Shown here: in pieces, positions 1-8,420 of the stretch | Layout: every line of letters begins with the position of its first letter | Numbering within the stretch: position 1 is the first letter of the stretch | IMG/VR virus record: IMGVR_UViG_3300042539_000116 | Location: 1 to 23,911 of that record | Length of the DNA stretch: 23,911 nt | Origin: a virus | Direction: 5' to 3' (one strand) | The notes under the pieces: model-generated | The model's database searches: none | Seen by the model: the letters and a program-made list of their open reading frames with translations, nothing else | What the model was told of the DNA's origin: nothing | Program-made: the position numbers and the translations under genes

Positions 1-211
1 GCTGAAGTGTCTTAGTCTTGGTGATCAAGTTCTGGTTGCCAGCCGAACCAGCAGCCGTGACGAGGTTGACGCTGATCGTCGCGGCGCTGGCGCTGTAGTT
101 CGTCGCGGTGAACTTGTCGATGATGGTTGTCACGCCAGTCGCGGTGTACTGGGTGGTTTGAGTGTTCTCGACCGTCTTGGCCGGAACGAGGACTTTGACT
201 GAAACGGTCAT
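1..211 (-). CDS. Partial small virion-like protein, cut by the left window edge
   Basis: I do not recognise this gene. The reading frame opens with ATG at 209-211 and stays open for 70 codons to the window edge, so the C-terminus is missing. The visible part is rich in Thr, Ala, Val and Ser, without membrane segments or cysteines. It begins MTVSVKVLVPAKTVENT, and its alternating hydrophobic/polar pattern suggests beta structure. The start lies 2 bases after the TAG of the upstream gene (214-216), so it is translated from the same leftward message as the tail-completion genes. That position makes a minor virion or tail-associated protein plausible; this is inference from context only. Confidence 0.7.
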   Translation of the reverse strand, partial: MTVSVKVLVPAKTVENTQTTQYTATGVTTIIDKFTATNYSASAATISVNLVTAAGSAGNQNLITKTKTLQ

Positions 212-213
212 GG

Positions 214-1293
214 CTAGACTCCCTGTAGTGTCGGCACAGAGGCTATCGACACAGTTAATATGACTGACGGCGTGGCCGGGCGAACTGGTCCAGTTTTTGC
301 AGCAATGTACTCAATTGTAGTGGAGGTGTCAGTAGTTGCCCACATCAACTCGATGTACTCGTCTGCGGCTAAATCGATGAACAAGTTCAACGCGCCGATC
401 AAGTGGCCGTCTATGGAACCGTGCCGATTGGGCACGGAAAACTGGCTGTTGGAGTCAGGCACATCAACCCCGTTTTTACGCATCCAAACGTCAATGTCGT
501 GGATGTTGTTGTCGGTGTTGACCATCTGGACGCTGAACTGAATGTTGTACGTTCCGGCAATTTCGCACCTGACCTTGGACTTGCAGGTGCCGGTGATGGT
601 TGTAGACGCTACGGTCTGCGACACGCTGACCTGATAGGTGCCGGTGCTGCCATCCGTGCCTGTTAGCTGGGACACAATGCGAGTTCCAGCCGTAACGCCA
701 GTGCCCGTGATCACCATGCCAGGGTAAATTGGCCCCGAGGTGATCGCTGTCACCGTCATGGTGGTTGTGGCAATCGACGCAGTGAACACGGCTGTGCGGT
801 CTTCTATCGTGACGTTTTTGCTGAACTGCGTGGTGTCGTACAGCAGCGGGTACGCCGTAGTTGTTGAGCCGTCTGGCTGGTTGGCCGTGCTGTAAAAGGA
901 GCCGTATACAAACTGCGGAATCTGCGGCGTGGTAATCGGCGCAGATTGAAGCGCGTCGATCTGCTTTTGCATCTCGGCTATCTGCGACACCAAAGCCGAG
1001 CAGCAGTCTGCCAACGCTTCTGCTTGGATTTGCTTAGCCAACTCATTGCTCAAATCAGCCGCAGGCGGCAGCGTCTGCAACTCTTGCCGCACGGCGTCGA
1101 GCGCAGCCTCAAGAGACGCAATCGTTGACTCGGCGCTGAACGTAAGCCCTGAGTCATCAACGACTGCCGTGGCCGCATCGTTGAGCGACAAGAAGAACAA
1201 GTACCAAGCCCTGTCGATCAACCCGGTGCGCGGGTCGATCAACGGCACCCGTGGCGGGGTGATTGGCGTCGGCGTTGCGTTAGGGCTAGGCAT
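214..1293 (-). CDS. Putative tail needle/tail-fibre-position protein (359 aa)
   Basis: The gene follows directly after the gp10-like gene, overlapping it by 8 bases. In P22 that slot holds the tail needle. The N-terminus has a Pro-rich stretch followed by [16 protein letters not shown] (about residues 22-37), a motif seen in many podovirus virion proteins. Residues about 55-118 form an Ala/Leu/Glu/Gln-rich stretch with heptad character (coiled coil). The remainder is Thr/Ser/Gly-rich and beta-predicted, with a C-terminal half resembling the compact trimeric beta domains of fibres. A coiled coil followed by a beta knob fits a trimeric needle or fibre. No direct sequence match to P22 gp26 is visible, so the exact role is inferred from position and architecture. 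Confidence 0.6.
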   Translation of the reverse strand: MPSPNATPTPITPPRVPLIDPRTGLIDRAWYLFFLSLNDAATAVVDDSGLTFSAESTIASLEAALDAVRQELQTLPPAADLSNELAKQIQAEALADCCSALVSQIAEMQKQIDALQSAPITTPQIPQFVYGSFYSTANQPDGSTTTAYPLLYDTTQFSKNVTIEDRTAVFTASIATTTMTVTAITSGPIYPGMVITGTGVTAGTRIVSQLTGTDGSTGTYQVSVSQTVASTTITGTCKSKVRCEIAGTYNIQFSVQMVNTDNNIHDIDVWMRKNGVDVPDSNSQFSVPNRHGSIDGHLIGALNLFIDLAADEYIELMWATTDTSTTIEYIAAKTGPVRPATPSVILTVSIASVPTLQGV

Positions 1294-2725
1294 TCGTTGG
1301 ACTCAGAATCAACTCTGCGCCCATGATGCTGATCTTGACCGGATCGGTGCCCGATAGCTCATAAACGCGGTCGCGCAGCTTCAGGGTCATGCCCATGCGC
1401 CGCCAGAACACCCGGCGGTAGTATTCGCCGATCTTGCCGATCTGCGCCCAGTGCTCGTTGCCCCATGTGTGGCCGCCGTCGTCCGACCAGCGCAGCATGA
1501 CCTCGGGGTTGCTGCCTTGGCCCAGATTCAGGCCAGTGCCGGCCTCAATGTCCAGTTGCAGGCTGTGCTGCGCGGTGCGCTTGAGGTTGTTCTGGCCGGT
1601 AGGCAGCGCCCGCCACGACCGCAGCCACTTCTGGATGCTGCCGTTGTCCGAGTAGTCTTCCAGATCAAAGGCGTAGATGTTGCCGTTCTCGTAATCGCCA
1701 ACAACGATCTTGTTGTTGAACGCCATCTGGCAGTTGCTGCGGTGCCGGGTGAACTCGCCGTTGCTCCAGCCAGCCCGCTCGTGCCAGGCTTGGGTGGCGG
1801 CGTCGTAGACCCAGGTCGTGTTGGCCGTGGGGAAGATCAGCACATAAAAGCTGTGGCCGTCCTGCTGGTAGGTGTACGCGATGGCGTCCGACAGGTCGCT
1901 GTACTGCTGAATCTGCCACTCAACGGCGTGGGTGCTGATGCGCTGGCCGGTGTAGCCGTTGGCCCGGTAGACCATGCCTTGGCCCCGGCGGTCGCGCCCA
2001 AGCCAGAACAAGGCGTTGTCCATCTTGGCAACCGAAAACGGGGCCGCGCAGCCCAGCTCGTTAAACGCGCCTTGGATGCGCTGGAGCGGGAAGTCGGTCG
2101 CGCCGGAGTCGTACCAAACCTCAATTGAGTTGGTGCCAAAGGCCCAGATTTCGCGGAAATTAGACGCCACGGCAACCAGCCCGTCAGGCGAGCCCTCGGT
2201 GCTGGCAAACTCCAGCGGGTCAATCGACGTGCCGTCCAGCAGCGCCGTGATCCACATCTTTTGGCTGTTGGGCTGATTGAAGACGAAGTAGCCGTCCAAG
2301 TAGCCCACGGTCACGGCGCCGGGAAAGTCCGGGTCGGTGATCTGCCCAAAAGCGTTGGTCGTGTTGTTGTAGATGTAGCTCGGGCCGTTGGCCGCGATGA
2401 AAAGCTGGGTGCCGTTGTCGGCCATGCTGACCGGGCCGGTGCCGGCCACGGTGCCGATGAGCGTCGGCGTGTAGCTGTTGTTGATCTTGTAGAGTTGCGT
2501 GCCCGACACCACGAAGCCGGTGCCGTCCTGCGGCGAGAAGGCCCACAGCCCTCGGATCGGGCCGGTGCCAATCGAGTTGAGCAGCTTTAGCCCCGGAGCG
2601 CGGTTCAAAAACGCCGGCTCCTTGCCCGCCTCGGGCACGATCTCGGGGAACAGGTTGACCATGCGGGCGTCGGCAGCGTTGACGCTGCGAGCCACGTACG
2701 AGCTACCCAATATAGGAGTTTTCAT
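1286..2725 (-). CDS. P22 gp10-like packaged DNA stabilisation protein (479 aa)
   Basis: The protein starts [29 protein letters not shown], the conserved opening of the phage_stabilise (P22 gp10) family, including the NLFPE motif and the following APGL. The length of 479 aa is close to the 472 aa of P22 gp10. In that family the protein binds below the gp4 ring and closes the portal channel after packaging, as part of the tail hub. The many aromatic, Gly and Asp-rich repeats with short beta strands suit a propeller-like hub. It shares one base with the stop of the gp4-like gene upstream (ATG ends at 2725) and is followed by the needle-position protein, reproducing the P22 order 4-10-26. Confidence 0.92.
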   Translation of the reverse strand: MKTPILGSSYVARSVNAADARMVNLFPEIVPEAGKEPAFLNRAPGLKLLNSIGTGPIRGLWAFSPQDGTGFVVSGTQLYKINNSYTPTLIGTVAGTGPVSMADNGTQLFIAANGPSYIYNNTTNAFGQITDPDFPGAVTVGYLDGYFVFNQPNSQKMWITALLDGTSIDPLEFASTEGSPDGLVAVASNFREIWAFGTNSIEVWYDSGATDFPLQRIQGAFNELGCAAPFSVAKMDNALFWLGRDRRGQGMVYRANGYTGQRISTHAVEWQIQQYSDLSDAIAYTYQQDGHSFYVLIFPTANTTWVYDAATQAWHERAGWSNGEFTRHRSNCQMAFNNKIVVGDYENGNIYAFDLEDYSDNGSIQKWLRSWRALPTGQNNLKRTAQHSLQLDIEAGTGLNLGQGSNPEVMLRWSDDGGHTWGNEHWAQIGKIGEYYRRVFWRRMGMTLKLRDRVYELSGTDPVKISIMGAELILSPTNA

Positions 2726-3456
2726 CAGTAGTTACCGGCATAGATGTTGTACCGCTGCCGCGTGGCAATCAGCGAGTACGGCATCGACATCACATCGTCC
2801 GGGTTGTTGATGCGCTTGAGGTTGCGCTTGCTGTACATCGCGATGCGCTGCACCTGGGGGCTTGGCTCGATGCCAAACTCCGGCGCGATCTCGCAGGCCA
2901 AGTTGTAGGTAAACGCCCGCAGATAGCCTGGCGGGAACAGAATCTGGGTGGACAGATTGGCCGGCTGCGTCAGCTCTTGGACGCTGATGAAGTGAAACTC
3001 CAGCAGCCGCGTCGGGCGCGGGTAGATGAAGATGTCAAAGTCCGGGTAGGTGTTGTTGACGAACATCACCTGCGGGTACGTCGAGGTCACGGTCTTGACC
3101 GCGATGCCGTCGTACTGCTGCTGGTTGATCAGCTTGATGCCGTACGACACGCCAGTGCCGGGGTCTTTAAAGTAGGTGGCGTCGTCCACCAGAATCGGGC
3201 GTACAGCAGTGCCGTTGAGCCGCACCAGCGAGCCGCTGGGGCCAAGGGTTGCGTTGATTAAGCCAACCGGCCAATTGCAAATCTGGTCGATGGTGGCAAA
3301 AACAGACAGGCGCTCGGTTGACCACGAGTCGATCATCTGATTTAGCGCCATCAGGGAGTCCTGAGACACTGAGGCCGACGACGTTTCGCCCTCGGCTAGA
3401 ACGCCTAGCAGCCGCAACGCCCGGTTAATCTGTTCGCCTGCGGTGTAGGTCGTCAT
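2725..3456 (-). CDS. P22 gp4-like tail accessory factor / head-tail adaptor (243 aa)
   Basis: The start MTTYTAGEQINRALRLLGVLAEGE and the following ALNQMIDSW segment match the helical opening of the P22 tail accessory factor gp4 family. In P22, gp4 binds as a ring under the portal and is the first tail protein added after packaging. At 243 aa it is longer than P22 gp4 (166 aa) but in the range of relatives in other podoviruses. The middle (about 85-165) is beta-rich with YFKDPGTG and FIYPRP, and the C-terminus is a helix with basic residues. It lies between a small structural protein (stop at 3458-3460) and the gp10-like gene, with which it shares one base, consistent with stepwise assembly order. 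Confidence 0.85.
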   Translation of the reverse strand: MTTYTAGEQINRALRLLGVLAEGETSSASVSQDSLMALNQMIDSWSTERLSVFATIDQICNWPVGLINATLGPSGSLVRLNGTAVRPILVDDATYFKDPGTGVSYGIKLINQQQYDGIAVKTVTSTYPQVMFVNNTYPDFDIFIYPRPTRLLEFHFISVQELTQPANLSTQILFPPGYLRAFTYNLACEIAPEFGIEPSPQVQRIAMYSKRNLKRINNPDDVMSMPYSLIATRQRYNIYAGNY

Positions 3457-3457
3457 G

Positions 3458-3652
3458 CTATTCCTCTTCGTCCTTTTTGCGCCGCCCGCGCCGAGGTGCA
3501 GGTGCTACCTCAATTTGCGGCTCGATCTGAGGCGCATCTTGTTCCTCAGGATTGTAGCGTGACCAGCCGTTTTGAACATCAAAATCGGCTTCTAGGTCCA
3601 TCACGGCAACTTTAGCGCCGTGGACGGGATGTGTCAGGTAGATTGCGGCCAT
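3458..3652 (-). CDS. Small structural-module protein with charged tail (64 aa)
   Basis: The ATG at 3650-3652 is preferred over an upstream in-frame start because the bases before it form the stem of a hairpin (3661-3684), and the protein then begins with the compact segment MAAIYLTHPVHGAKVAV. That segment followed by DLEADFDVQNGWSRYNPEE is a pattern I associate with small phage proteins found between coat and tail genes. The C-terminus is Pro-rich and ends in a basic-then-acidic patch (RRGRRKKDEEE). There is no membrane segment. No clear Shine-Dalgarno sequence sits between hairpin and start, so translation may depend on the hairpin or on coupling. Function unknown; head-tail joining is a guess from position. 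Confidence 0.75.
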   Translation of the reverse strand: MAAIYLTHPVHGAKVAVMDLEADFDVQNGWSRYNPEEQDAPQIEPQIEVAPAPRRGRRKKDEEE

Positions 3653-3658
3653 GTGTGC

Positions 3659-3684
3659 AAAAGTGGGGGCCAAAGCCCCCACTT
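3659..3684 (-). terminator. Hairpin with short T run between two structural genes
   Basis: A perfect 10-bp inverted repeat (3661-3670 with 3675-3684) encloses a 4-base loop. On the minus strand the stem is GC-rich and followed by TTTT (3662-3659). It is a modest intrinsic terminator or attenuator between the decoration-like gene ending at 3687 and the small gene starting at 3652. Confidence 0.65.
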
Positions 3685-3686
3685 AA

Positions 3687-4142
3687 TTAAGAAGCGACAA
3701 GAGGAACGGAGAACCAGTCTGTGGTGTCATACGCCACAAACCAGCAAGCCGTTTTCGCAGCCATCGAGAAAGCCGTAGTGCCCGCGACGCCGTTGATTTT
3801 GGCGCTGCCGGGAGCGTAGACCTTCAAAATAGCGTTGGCCGTATCGTCGTTCTTAACCACAAGCAGTCGGCCGGCCGTGGGAGCAGGCAGCACAACACCT
3901 TTGGTGGCGTCAGCTGCAGTCACCCAGTTGAACGAAGCCGTCATAGCCGTCGCGTCGGCGCGGGTCGAACCCGCAGCCGCCGGTTTGGCGACGTCGACGC
4001 TCAGGGAGGCGCCGGTCAGCGTGGGGCTGGACAGCGTGCCGCCGGTGATCGTGGAGTTGGAAATAGCGGCACCCGTAATCGTGGTCCCTGCGACAAGCTC
4101 GGGATCGGAAAACGCGACGCCTACTGCTTTAGTATTTGGCAT
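3687..4142 (-). CDS. Putative capsid decoration-like protein (151 aa)
   Basis: The start at 4140-4142 is preferred because a good ribosome-binding site (AAAAGGACAT) stands just before ATCATG; longer in-frame starts would run through a terminator hairpin. The protein MPNTKAVGVAFSDPEL... has a short repetitive stretch with SNSTITGGTLSSPTLTGASLS (about 26-46), the kind of beta-repeat seen in trimeric fibre shafts. A Ser/Thr/Ala/Gly-rich C-terminal beta domain follows. It sits two genes after the coat protein and is bracketed by hairpins on both sides. Neighbour position and composition suggest a virion surface or decoration protein. No enzymatic motif is visible and the family was not identified. 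Confidence 0.75.
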   Translation of the reverse strand: MPNTKAVGVAFSDPELVAGTTITGAAISNSTITGGTLSSPTLTGASLSVDVAKPAAAGSTRADATAMTASFNWVTAADATKGVVLPAPTAGRLLVVKNDDTANAILKVYAPGSAKINGVAGTTAFSMAAKTACWFVAYDTTDWFSVPLVAS

Positions 4143-4155
4143 GATATGTCCTTTT

Positions 4156-4179
4156 AAAAACAGGAGGCCGAAGCCTCCC
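4156..4179 (-). terminator. Intrinsic terminator with UUCG loop
   Basis: On the minus strand GGAGGC-TTCG-GCCTCC forms a 6-bp GC-rich stem (4173-4178 with 4163-4168) closed by a TTCG tetraloop, then TG and five T (4160-4156). This is a textbook rho-independent structure. It lies between the two decoration-like genes, so it probably attenuates rather than ends the operon. Confidence 0.8.
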
Positions 4180-4185
4180 GTTAGC

Positions 4186-4614
4186 TTAGACGCGGTACAG
4201 AGTCCAAGTCGTGTCGCTGGTTTTACGAGCGATAAACGAGGCCGAAGTACCATCGTTGATGGTCAGCGAGCCAACAATCGTCCAGCCCGTGCCAGTGCCA
4301 GCGGCCATCGTGATGTCGCCGGTCGAGGTGCCAATGTTGACCACCACCCAGTTAAAGGTGCTGCCAACTTTAGCACTGGAGACCAGATCGTTCACACCAG
4401 TGACGCCGCCTGCTGTAACCACGATAGGCATCGTGTAGATCGTAGCAGTGGTGCCAGGATTGGCGATCAGAATACCGCCGGTTACTTCAGCAGCGGTCAG
4501 AGTGACGGCGGAAGTGCCAGTTTCAGTAGTAGGGGCGGGCAAGTAGCCGATGACGGGTTCGTTGAGGTTGCCGTCGCCGACTTGATAGCCGCCTGCGCCA
4601 TTAGGGAGAGCCAT
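4186..4614 (-). CDS. Putative capsid decoration/stabilising protein (142 aa)
   Basis: This is the first gene after the coat protein. It begins MALPNGAGGYQVGDGNLNEP and is low in charge and rich in Thr, Gly, Val and Ile, with alternating hydrophobic residues typical of an all-beta fold. The ribosome-binding site GAAAGGA sits 8 bases before the ATG. Genes in this position, of this size and composition, often encode head decoration proteins made in large amounts. The C-terminus (SFIARKTSDTTWTLYRV) resembles the ends of small beta-sandwich virion proteins and recalls the end of the neighbouring 151-aa protein. Function is inferred from position; no experimentally known relative is recognised. Confidence 0.78.
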   Translation of the reverse strand: MALPNGAGGYQVGDGNLNEPVIGYLPAPTTETGTSAVTLTAAEVTGGILIANPGTTATIYTMPIVVTAGGVTGVNDLVSSAKVGSTFNWVVVNIGTSTGDITMAAGTGTGWTIVGSLTINDGTSASFIARKTSDTTWTLYRV

Positions 4615-4646
4615 GATAAATTCCTTTCAAAAAGTTACGAATTGAA

Positions 4647-4660
4647 GCCCCCGAAGGGGC
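4647..4660 (-). terminator. Short hairpin with UUCG tetraloop after the coat gene
   Basis: On the minus strand GCCCC-TTCG-GGGGC is a 5-bp all-GC stem with the very stable C(UUCG)G loop, 8 bases after the coat stop. The sequence beyond it (TTCAATT) has only a poor T run, so it may act as an mRNA 3'-end stabiliser or a weak terminator. Confidence 0.5.
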
Positions 4661-4667
4661 GTCAAAA

Positions 4668-5867
4668 TCAACCCCACATCCGAACGCCCATCTGGGGACG
4701 GATGGTGCTGTAGCCGTACAGAACGTCAATACGGCAAGGCATACGGTCGTTGTTGATGTCGTACTGGCGCACCACACGCAGGCTGATGCCATTGTGAACG
4801 GCGCGAGCGGCCATGTCCACACCTTGCGGCAGGAGCAGGTCGGCGGTTGCGAAGGTGATCGCGTCCTTGTGGTACACCAAGTTCTGGGCGTACTGGCTGG
4901 ACGGAGCGCCAACGAACACGACAGCCTTGTTGTTGCCAGGCAAAGCGGTCATGGTCGCCAGAGCATGGCTGGCCGAGTACATCGGAGCCACGGTCACAGT
5001 TGCGGTGGTGGTGGCGGTCGAAGAAGCCAAGGCCACAAACTGAAACAGCGAGCCGGTGGACTCGCGAGTCTGCGGGTTCACAGCGTAGACATCAGCGATG
5101 GTGAACACGTCACCAACAGCGATGGTGTCGCCAGAGCCAACAGTCAGGGTCAGCGTAGCATCGCCTTCAGCAGTCACGGCGGCGGCGGTAACCACGCCAG
5201 TAGCAGCGCGGGAGCCGGTGGTGTGCTGCTTGATCGACTGAGACATGTTGATCTCGTCGAAGCCCAACACGCCCATGCCCATCATGCCGTTCTTGAACTG
5301 CTTGCTAATGGTGTCGGTGGGGTTGAAGAGACCCTTCATGCCCTCGACCAGACCAGCGTTGGCAGCCGGGTTGACGGTTGCGTAGCGCGGGCTCATCACA
5401 GCAGCGTTCTCGTTGAGCTTCTGCTGGGCTTGCAGCAGAACCAGCGAGGTAGCGGGCGTGGTGCCAGGGGTACCGACGGAGTTACCGATGCTCTTGTAAG
5501 CGTTGGCAACGTCAGCGTCGATGCTCGATGCCAACTGGCTGATACGAGGCTTCAGAACACGCTCTGCGAAGTCGTCCAACTGCATGGTTAGTTCGGCAGA
5601 CGTGAAGTTCACGCCGATGTGCTTCTGCGAAGCCACAGTCAGGGTGGTGAACTGCTCGTTGTCATCTTGCACTTGCAAGGCGGCGCCGTCGGTGACCAGA
5701 GCGCGGTCAGGCAGACGGATACGCAGAGTCGAACCAATCTTGGCACCTTCAACAGCAAAGCTGTCGTCGTACTGACGGTTCACGTTACGGGTGAGCACAA
5801 GGTTGTTTTCAAGGATTTCCAAAGCCTTCCTTGTGATCATGTCAATGGTGAGAATACTGTTCGCCAT
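4668..5867 (-). CDS. P22-type major capsid (coat) protein (399 aa)
   Basis: The opening MANSILTIDMITRKALEILENNLVLTRNVNRQYDDSFAVEGAKIGSTL (here split by eye into its conserved blocks) fits the P22 coat protein family, which has the HK97 fold. P22 coat is 430 aa and this one is 399. A Thr/Ala/Val-rich beta insertion at about 225-315 sits where the P22 I-domain lies. The C-terminus (LRVVRQYDINNDRMPCRIDVLYGY) is the conserved end of the family. It forms the icosahedral shell and is assembled around the scaffold encoded directly upstream. The ribosome-binding site GAAAGGA is strong, as expected for the most abundant virion protein, and a hairpin follows its stop. Confidence 0.93.
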   Translation of the reverse strand: MANSILTIDMITRKALEILENNLVLTRNVNRQYDDSFAVEGAKIGSTLRIRLPDRALVTDGAALQVQDDNEQFTTLTVASQKHIGVNFTSAELTMQLDDFAERVLKPRISQLASSIDADVANAYKSIGNSVGTPGTTPATSLVLLQAQQKLNENAAVMSPRYATVNPAANAGLVEGMKGLFNPTDTISKQFKNGMMGMGVLGFDEINMSQSIKQHTTGSRAATGVVTAAAVTAEGDATLTLTVGSGDTIAVGDVFTIADVYAVNPQTRESTGSLFQFVALASSTATTTATVTVAPMYSASHALATMTALPGNNKAVVFVGAPSSQYAQNLVYHKDAITFATADLLLPQGVDMAARAVHNGISLRVVRQYDINNDRMPCRIDVLYGYSTIRPQMGVRMWG

Positions 5868-5888
5868 GATGCGAGTCCTTTCAAAGTT

Positions 5889-6680
5889 TTAGCGGTTCAT
5901 TTGCGCTTGCAACTTTTTCATCTGCCTAGCACGTTCAGCTTCAATCCACTGCGAATCTGTCATGGTCTTGGTAGACCTAGGATCAGTCGTGTCGTAGGAC
6001 GAACTTCCACTGGTGCGTGCGGTAACAGGCGAAATAGGCGTAGGCGCAGACGTAGTTGGTTTCACAAGAGGATTGGAGCCAAGTTTGGCCTCAATCTTCC
6101 CAATCTCTCGGGCCTGCAAAAGAGGTGCCAAGCGGGAAATGCGATCAGCTTCCTTCGGGTTGGTTCCCAGCCAATAGGCTAGGTCCGGCCCCATGTCGGA
6201 CGCCTTGATTGTCTCGGCCATCACGTCAGTGACTCGAAGCTGCGGGTTGTAGGCGACTTGTTCAAAGTCGTCGTACTTGGCCCTGGCCTCTTCCTCACGG
6301 TCGTGGTAAGCGTCGTTAATCTCAGCCTGCTGCCGTTGGAACTCACGCTGCGCAAGCAGTTCTTCAGCCTTTTTGACGGCCAGCGCTTCCGCGTAGGCAT
6401 CAGGCGACTCGAAATGCTCGATAGGCGGGACTTCTCTTGGCGCTTGCGGTTGGGCAAGTTTAGCCTGCTGCTCACGTTCCCATTTGCGCTGCTCTCTGGC
6501 AAGGCGCTTGCTGATCTTCTCGTCGAGTTCAGCCTGGGTGAATTTCTTCTCCTCGGGCGTCTGCTCGGGTTGACTCTCAGCTACTTCCGGCGCGTTTTGT
6601 GCATTCTCCGGGGCGGCCGTCGCCTCGGGTGCTGGCGCGGATTCAACTTCCGCTAAGGCTTGTTGGACTTCTTCAGTCAT
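5889..6680 (-). CDS. Capsid scaffolding protein (263 aa)
   Basis: The gene lies immediately before the coat gene, the standard place for a scaffold. The protein is highly charged, has no cysteine and almost no beta structure. It has an acidic, Ala/Pro/Glu-rich N-terminus (1-45), a long charged helical region with coiled-coil character (about 46-150), and a basic C-terminal helix (IEAERARQMKKLQAQMNR) like the coat-binding helix of the P22 scaffold. P22 scaffold is 303 aa. It would direct procapsid assembly and leave before or during packaging. The ATG at 6678-6680 has only a weak purine-rich site before it, and its own promoter lies about 50 bases further upstream. Assignment rests on composition and position. 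Confidence 0.85.
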   Translation of the reverse strand: MTEEVQQALAEVESAPAPEATAAPENAQNAPEVAESQPEQTPEEKKFTQAELDEKISKRLAREQRKWEREQQAKLAQPQAPREVPPIEHFESPDAYAEALAVKKAEELLAQREFQRQQAEINDAYHDREEEARAKYDDFEQVAYNPQLRVTDVMAETIKASDMGPDLAYWLGTNPKEADRISRLAPLLQAREIGKIEAKLGSNPLVKPTTSAPTPISPVTARTSGSSSYDTTDPRSTKTMTDSQWIEAERARQMKKLQAQMNR

Positions 6681-6728
6681 TTTTGATTCTTGTGAATCCC
6701 TGGTCTACCGGGCCAGTACAGTTCTCAG

Positions 6729-6756
6729 ATTATGCGCTAAGAAGGCGCAGTGTCAA
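6729..6756 (-). promoter_or_regulatory. Sigma70-type promoter for the scaffold/coat segment
   Basis: On the minus strand a perfect -35 TTGACA (6756-6751) is followed after 16 bases by CATAAT (6734-6729), five of six matches to the -10 consensus. It starts 5 bases after the tailspike stop codon and points at the scaffold gene. The spacer carries a small inverted repeat, TGCGC/GCGCA, possibly an operator. Confidence 0.75.
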
Positions 6757-6761
6757 GACGA

Positions 6762-8411
6762 TTAAAGTTGAATCAACGAGTTGCCGTTGCGGATAAATTG
6801 CACCACTTGGCCGGTTGTGAACGCAGTGTCTGTTCCAGTCTTCAAAATAAACTTGAAAGCCGCATTGACGCTGTAGTTGTTCTTCAATGTGCAGTTGGTT
6901 GAGAAGTTTAAGTAGAACACCTCAAACTCACCGATCATTGGGTAGTCAATCGCAAGTTCTTCATAAGGACGTATGGAGACAAAGCCTTCCAGCGTTGTCA
7001 ACGTTCCTGTCATCGCGACATCCCAAACATTTGACGATGCTCTGTTGAAATACGCAATGCAATTAGTTGCGGTCACCGTTGTCAAGGTTGTTGCGCCAAT
7101 ATTTACCGGACGATTTCTGTTAAACCCTGCCATTGTTGGGTATTGCAACAGCGTGATCGTATAGTTGTTTGGTAGCAGCGCATCTACTGTGTACCCAGTT
7201 CCTGTGGAGTTCGCGGCATCTATGGCCCACATCTTAATTTCGGCGTTAGTAATAAACTTAGTGCCAGAAAAAGATGAGTTAATTGTTCCACGGCAATCTT
7301 TAGCTGTGACCCAATTCATATCGTTGTCAACCAACAGCAAGTTAGTTGTGATGGTCGGAGGGCGAATGCGCTCAAGATGCAACTGAGCATCGGTAGCAGG
7401 CTGTGTTCCTGTGTAGCGAACAATGGCGTTGGTCGTGCCACTGTCTTGCGAATGTCGCCATCCGTCAATCTTAATGTCGTGAATGTCATAGTCACGAATC
7501 CACATCGCCACAAAATTGTCGCCAGCGTTTTCCGCATAGCAGTCTTGAATGACGATATTGGTAAATCCAATTGCGCCCGTTGCGCCAACAGATGTACCTA
7601 GCTCAAAACCAGCCACAACAGTTCCGCTTGCCTGCATACCGCCAAGAGCAAGATAGCAATACTCAAAGCGAACATCAAGGCAGGTGTCAAACAAGCCAAC
7701 AACAGGATAAAAAGAAGCACCAAGAATATAAAATTCTTGCTGAAACTCGCACATGTTGAAAACTTTGTCGCGGTTTGAATTGGGTACGCTATCGTCTTTG
7801 TAGACTGACGATGGTAAACCGGTGTCCCACACCGATGAGCAATACTGACCACCAAAAATTGAGCCTTCTACAAAAATGCCCTCTGCGCGGGTGTTGATGT
7901 AGGCCGCTTTCAAGAACGGGCCGAACACATAGGCGTTGTAAATTTTGACCTGCTGGCAAGTTGGGCCAGCAGTGATATTCAAGCCCTGAAGCGTGTAGTT
8001 TCCTGGCTCACGGTACAGCATCAAACCGCACACGGGGCGGTTAGCAAGCGAGACAGCCTGCCATGCAGTCAAGTCTAGATAAGACGGGATTTTCAACCCG
8101 TGAATTTCGCCGCTATAGCACGATCCAACTTCGACCACATTCTTGTGAAACCAGTTTGCATCTGGGTCAGGCAAGATGATTGCACCATCGGCAAAGATGC
8201 TAAAAAACCACATGCGGCGAAACGAAATAGTGTCGCTGACGTAATATTTCCCTGGTGGGATGTAGATGGCAACACCAGCTTTTTCAGTTGTTGCTGCGGT
8301 CAATGCTTGGAAAGCAGCAGTGCTGTCAGTTGCACCTGTTGGGTCAGCACCGTAATCAAGGACGTTGTAAGGCGCCCCTTGAATCATGGAGTAGGAAACT
8401 TTTGTCAGCAT
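6762..8411 (-). CDS. Pectate-lyase-fold tailspike / depolymerase-like protein (549 aa)
   Basis: Residues 17-65 carry the signature of the pectate_lyase_3 family: NVLDYGADPTGATDSTAAFQAL, then AIYIPPGKYYVSDTI. This is the first coil of a right-handed parallel beta helix, as in phage tailspikes that bind or cleave surface polysaccharide. A long run of short beta strands with Asn, Asp and Gly turns follows, ending in a beta-rich C-terminal domain (about 410-549). The N-terminus is very short (MLTKVSYSMIQGAP) and lacks a head-binding domain of its own, so it probably attaches through the fibre proteins encoded just upstream. The gene is visibly AT-richer than its neighbours, suggesting exchange. 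Catalytic residues cannot be picked out by eye, so enzyme activity is not proven. Confidence 0.87.
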   Translation of the reverse strand: MLTKVSYSMIQGAPYNVLDYGADPTGATDSTAAFQALTAATTEKAGVAIYIPPGKYYVSDTISFRRMWFFSIFADGAIILPDPDANWFHKNVVEVGSCYSGEIHGLKIPSYLDLTAWQAVSLANRPVCGLMLYREPGNYTLQGLNITAGPTCQQVKIYNAYVFGPFLKAAYINTRAEGIFVEGSIFGGQYCSSVWDTGLPSSVYKDDSVPNSNRDKVFNMCEFQQEFYILGASFYPVVGLFDTCLDVRFEYCYLALGGMQASGTVVAGFELGTSVGATGAIGFTNIVIQDCYAENAGDNFVAMWIRDYDIHDIKIDGWRHSQDSGTTNAIVRYTGTQPATDAQLHLERIRPPTITTNLLLVDNDMNWVTAKDCRGTINSSFSGTKFITNAEIKMWAIDAANSTGTGYTVDALLPNNYTITLLQYPTMAGFNRNRPVNIGATTLTTVTATNCIAYFNRASSNVWDVAMTGTLTTLEGFVSIRPYEELAIDYPMIGEFEVFYLNFSTNCTLKNNYSVNAAFKFILKTGTDTAFTTGQVVQFIRNGNSLIQL

Positions 8412-8420
8412 ACAAAACCC

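Noticed and set aside
1451-2128. Plus-strand open frame of 225 codons opposite the gp10-like gene
   Set aside because: Val/Ala/Leu/Arg-rich shadow of a well recognised minus-strand gene, no domain or ribosome-binding site.
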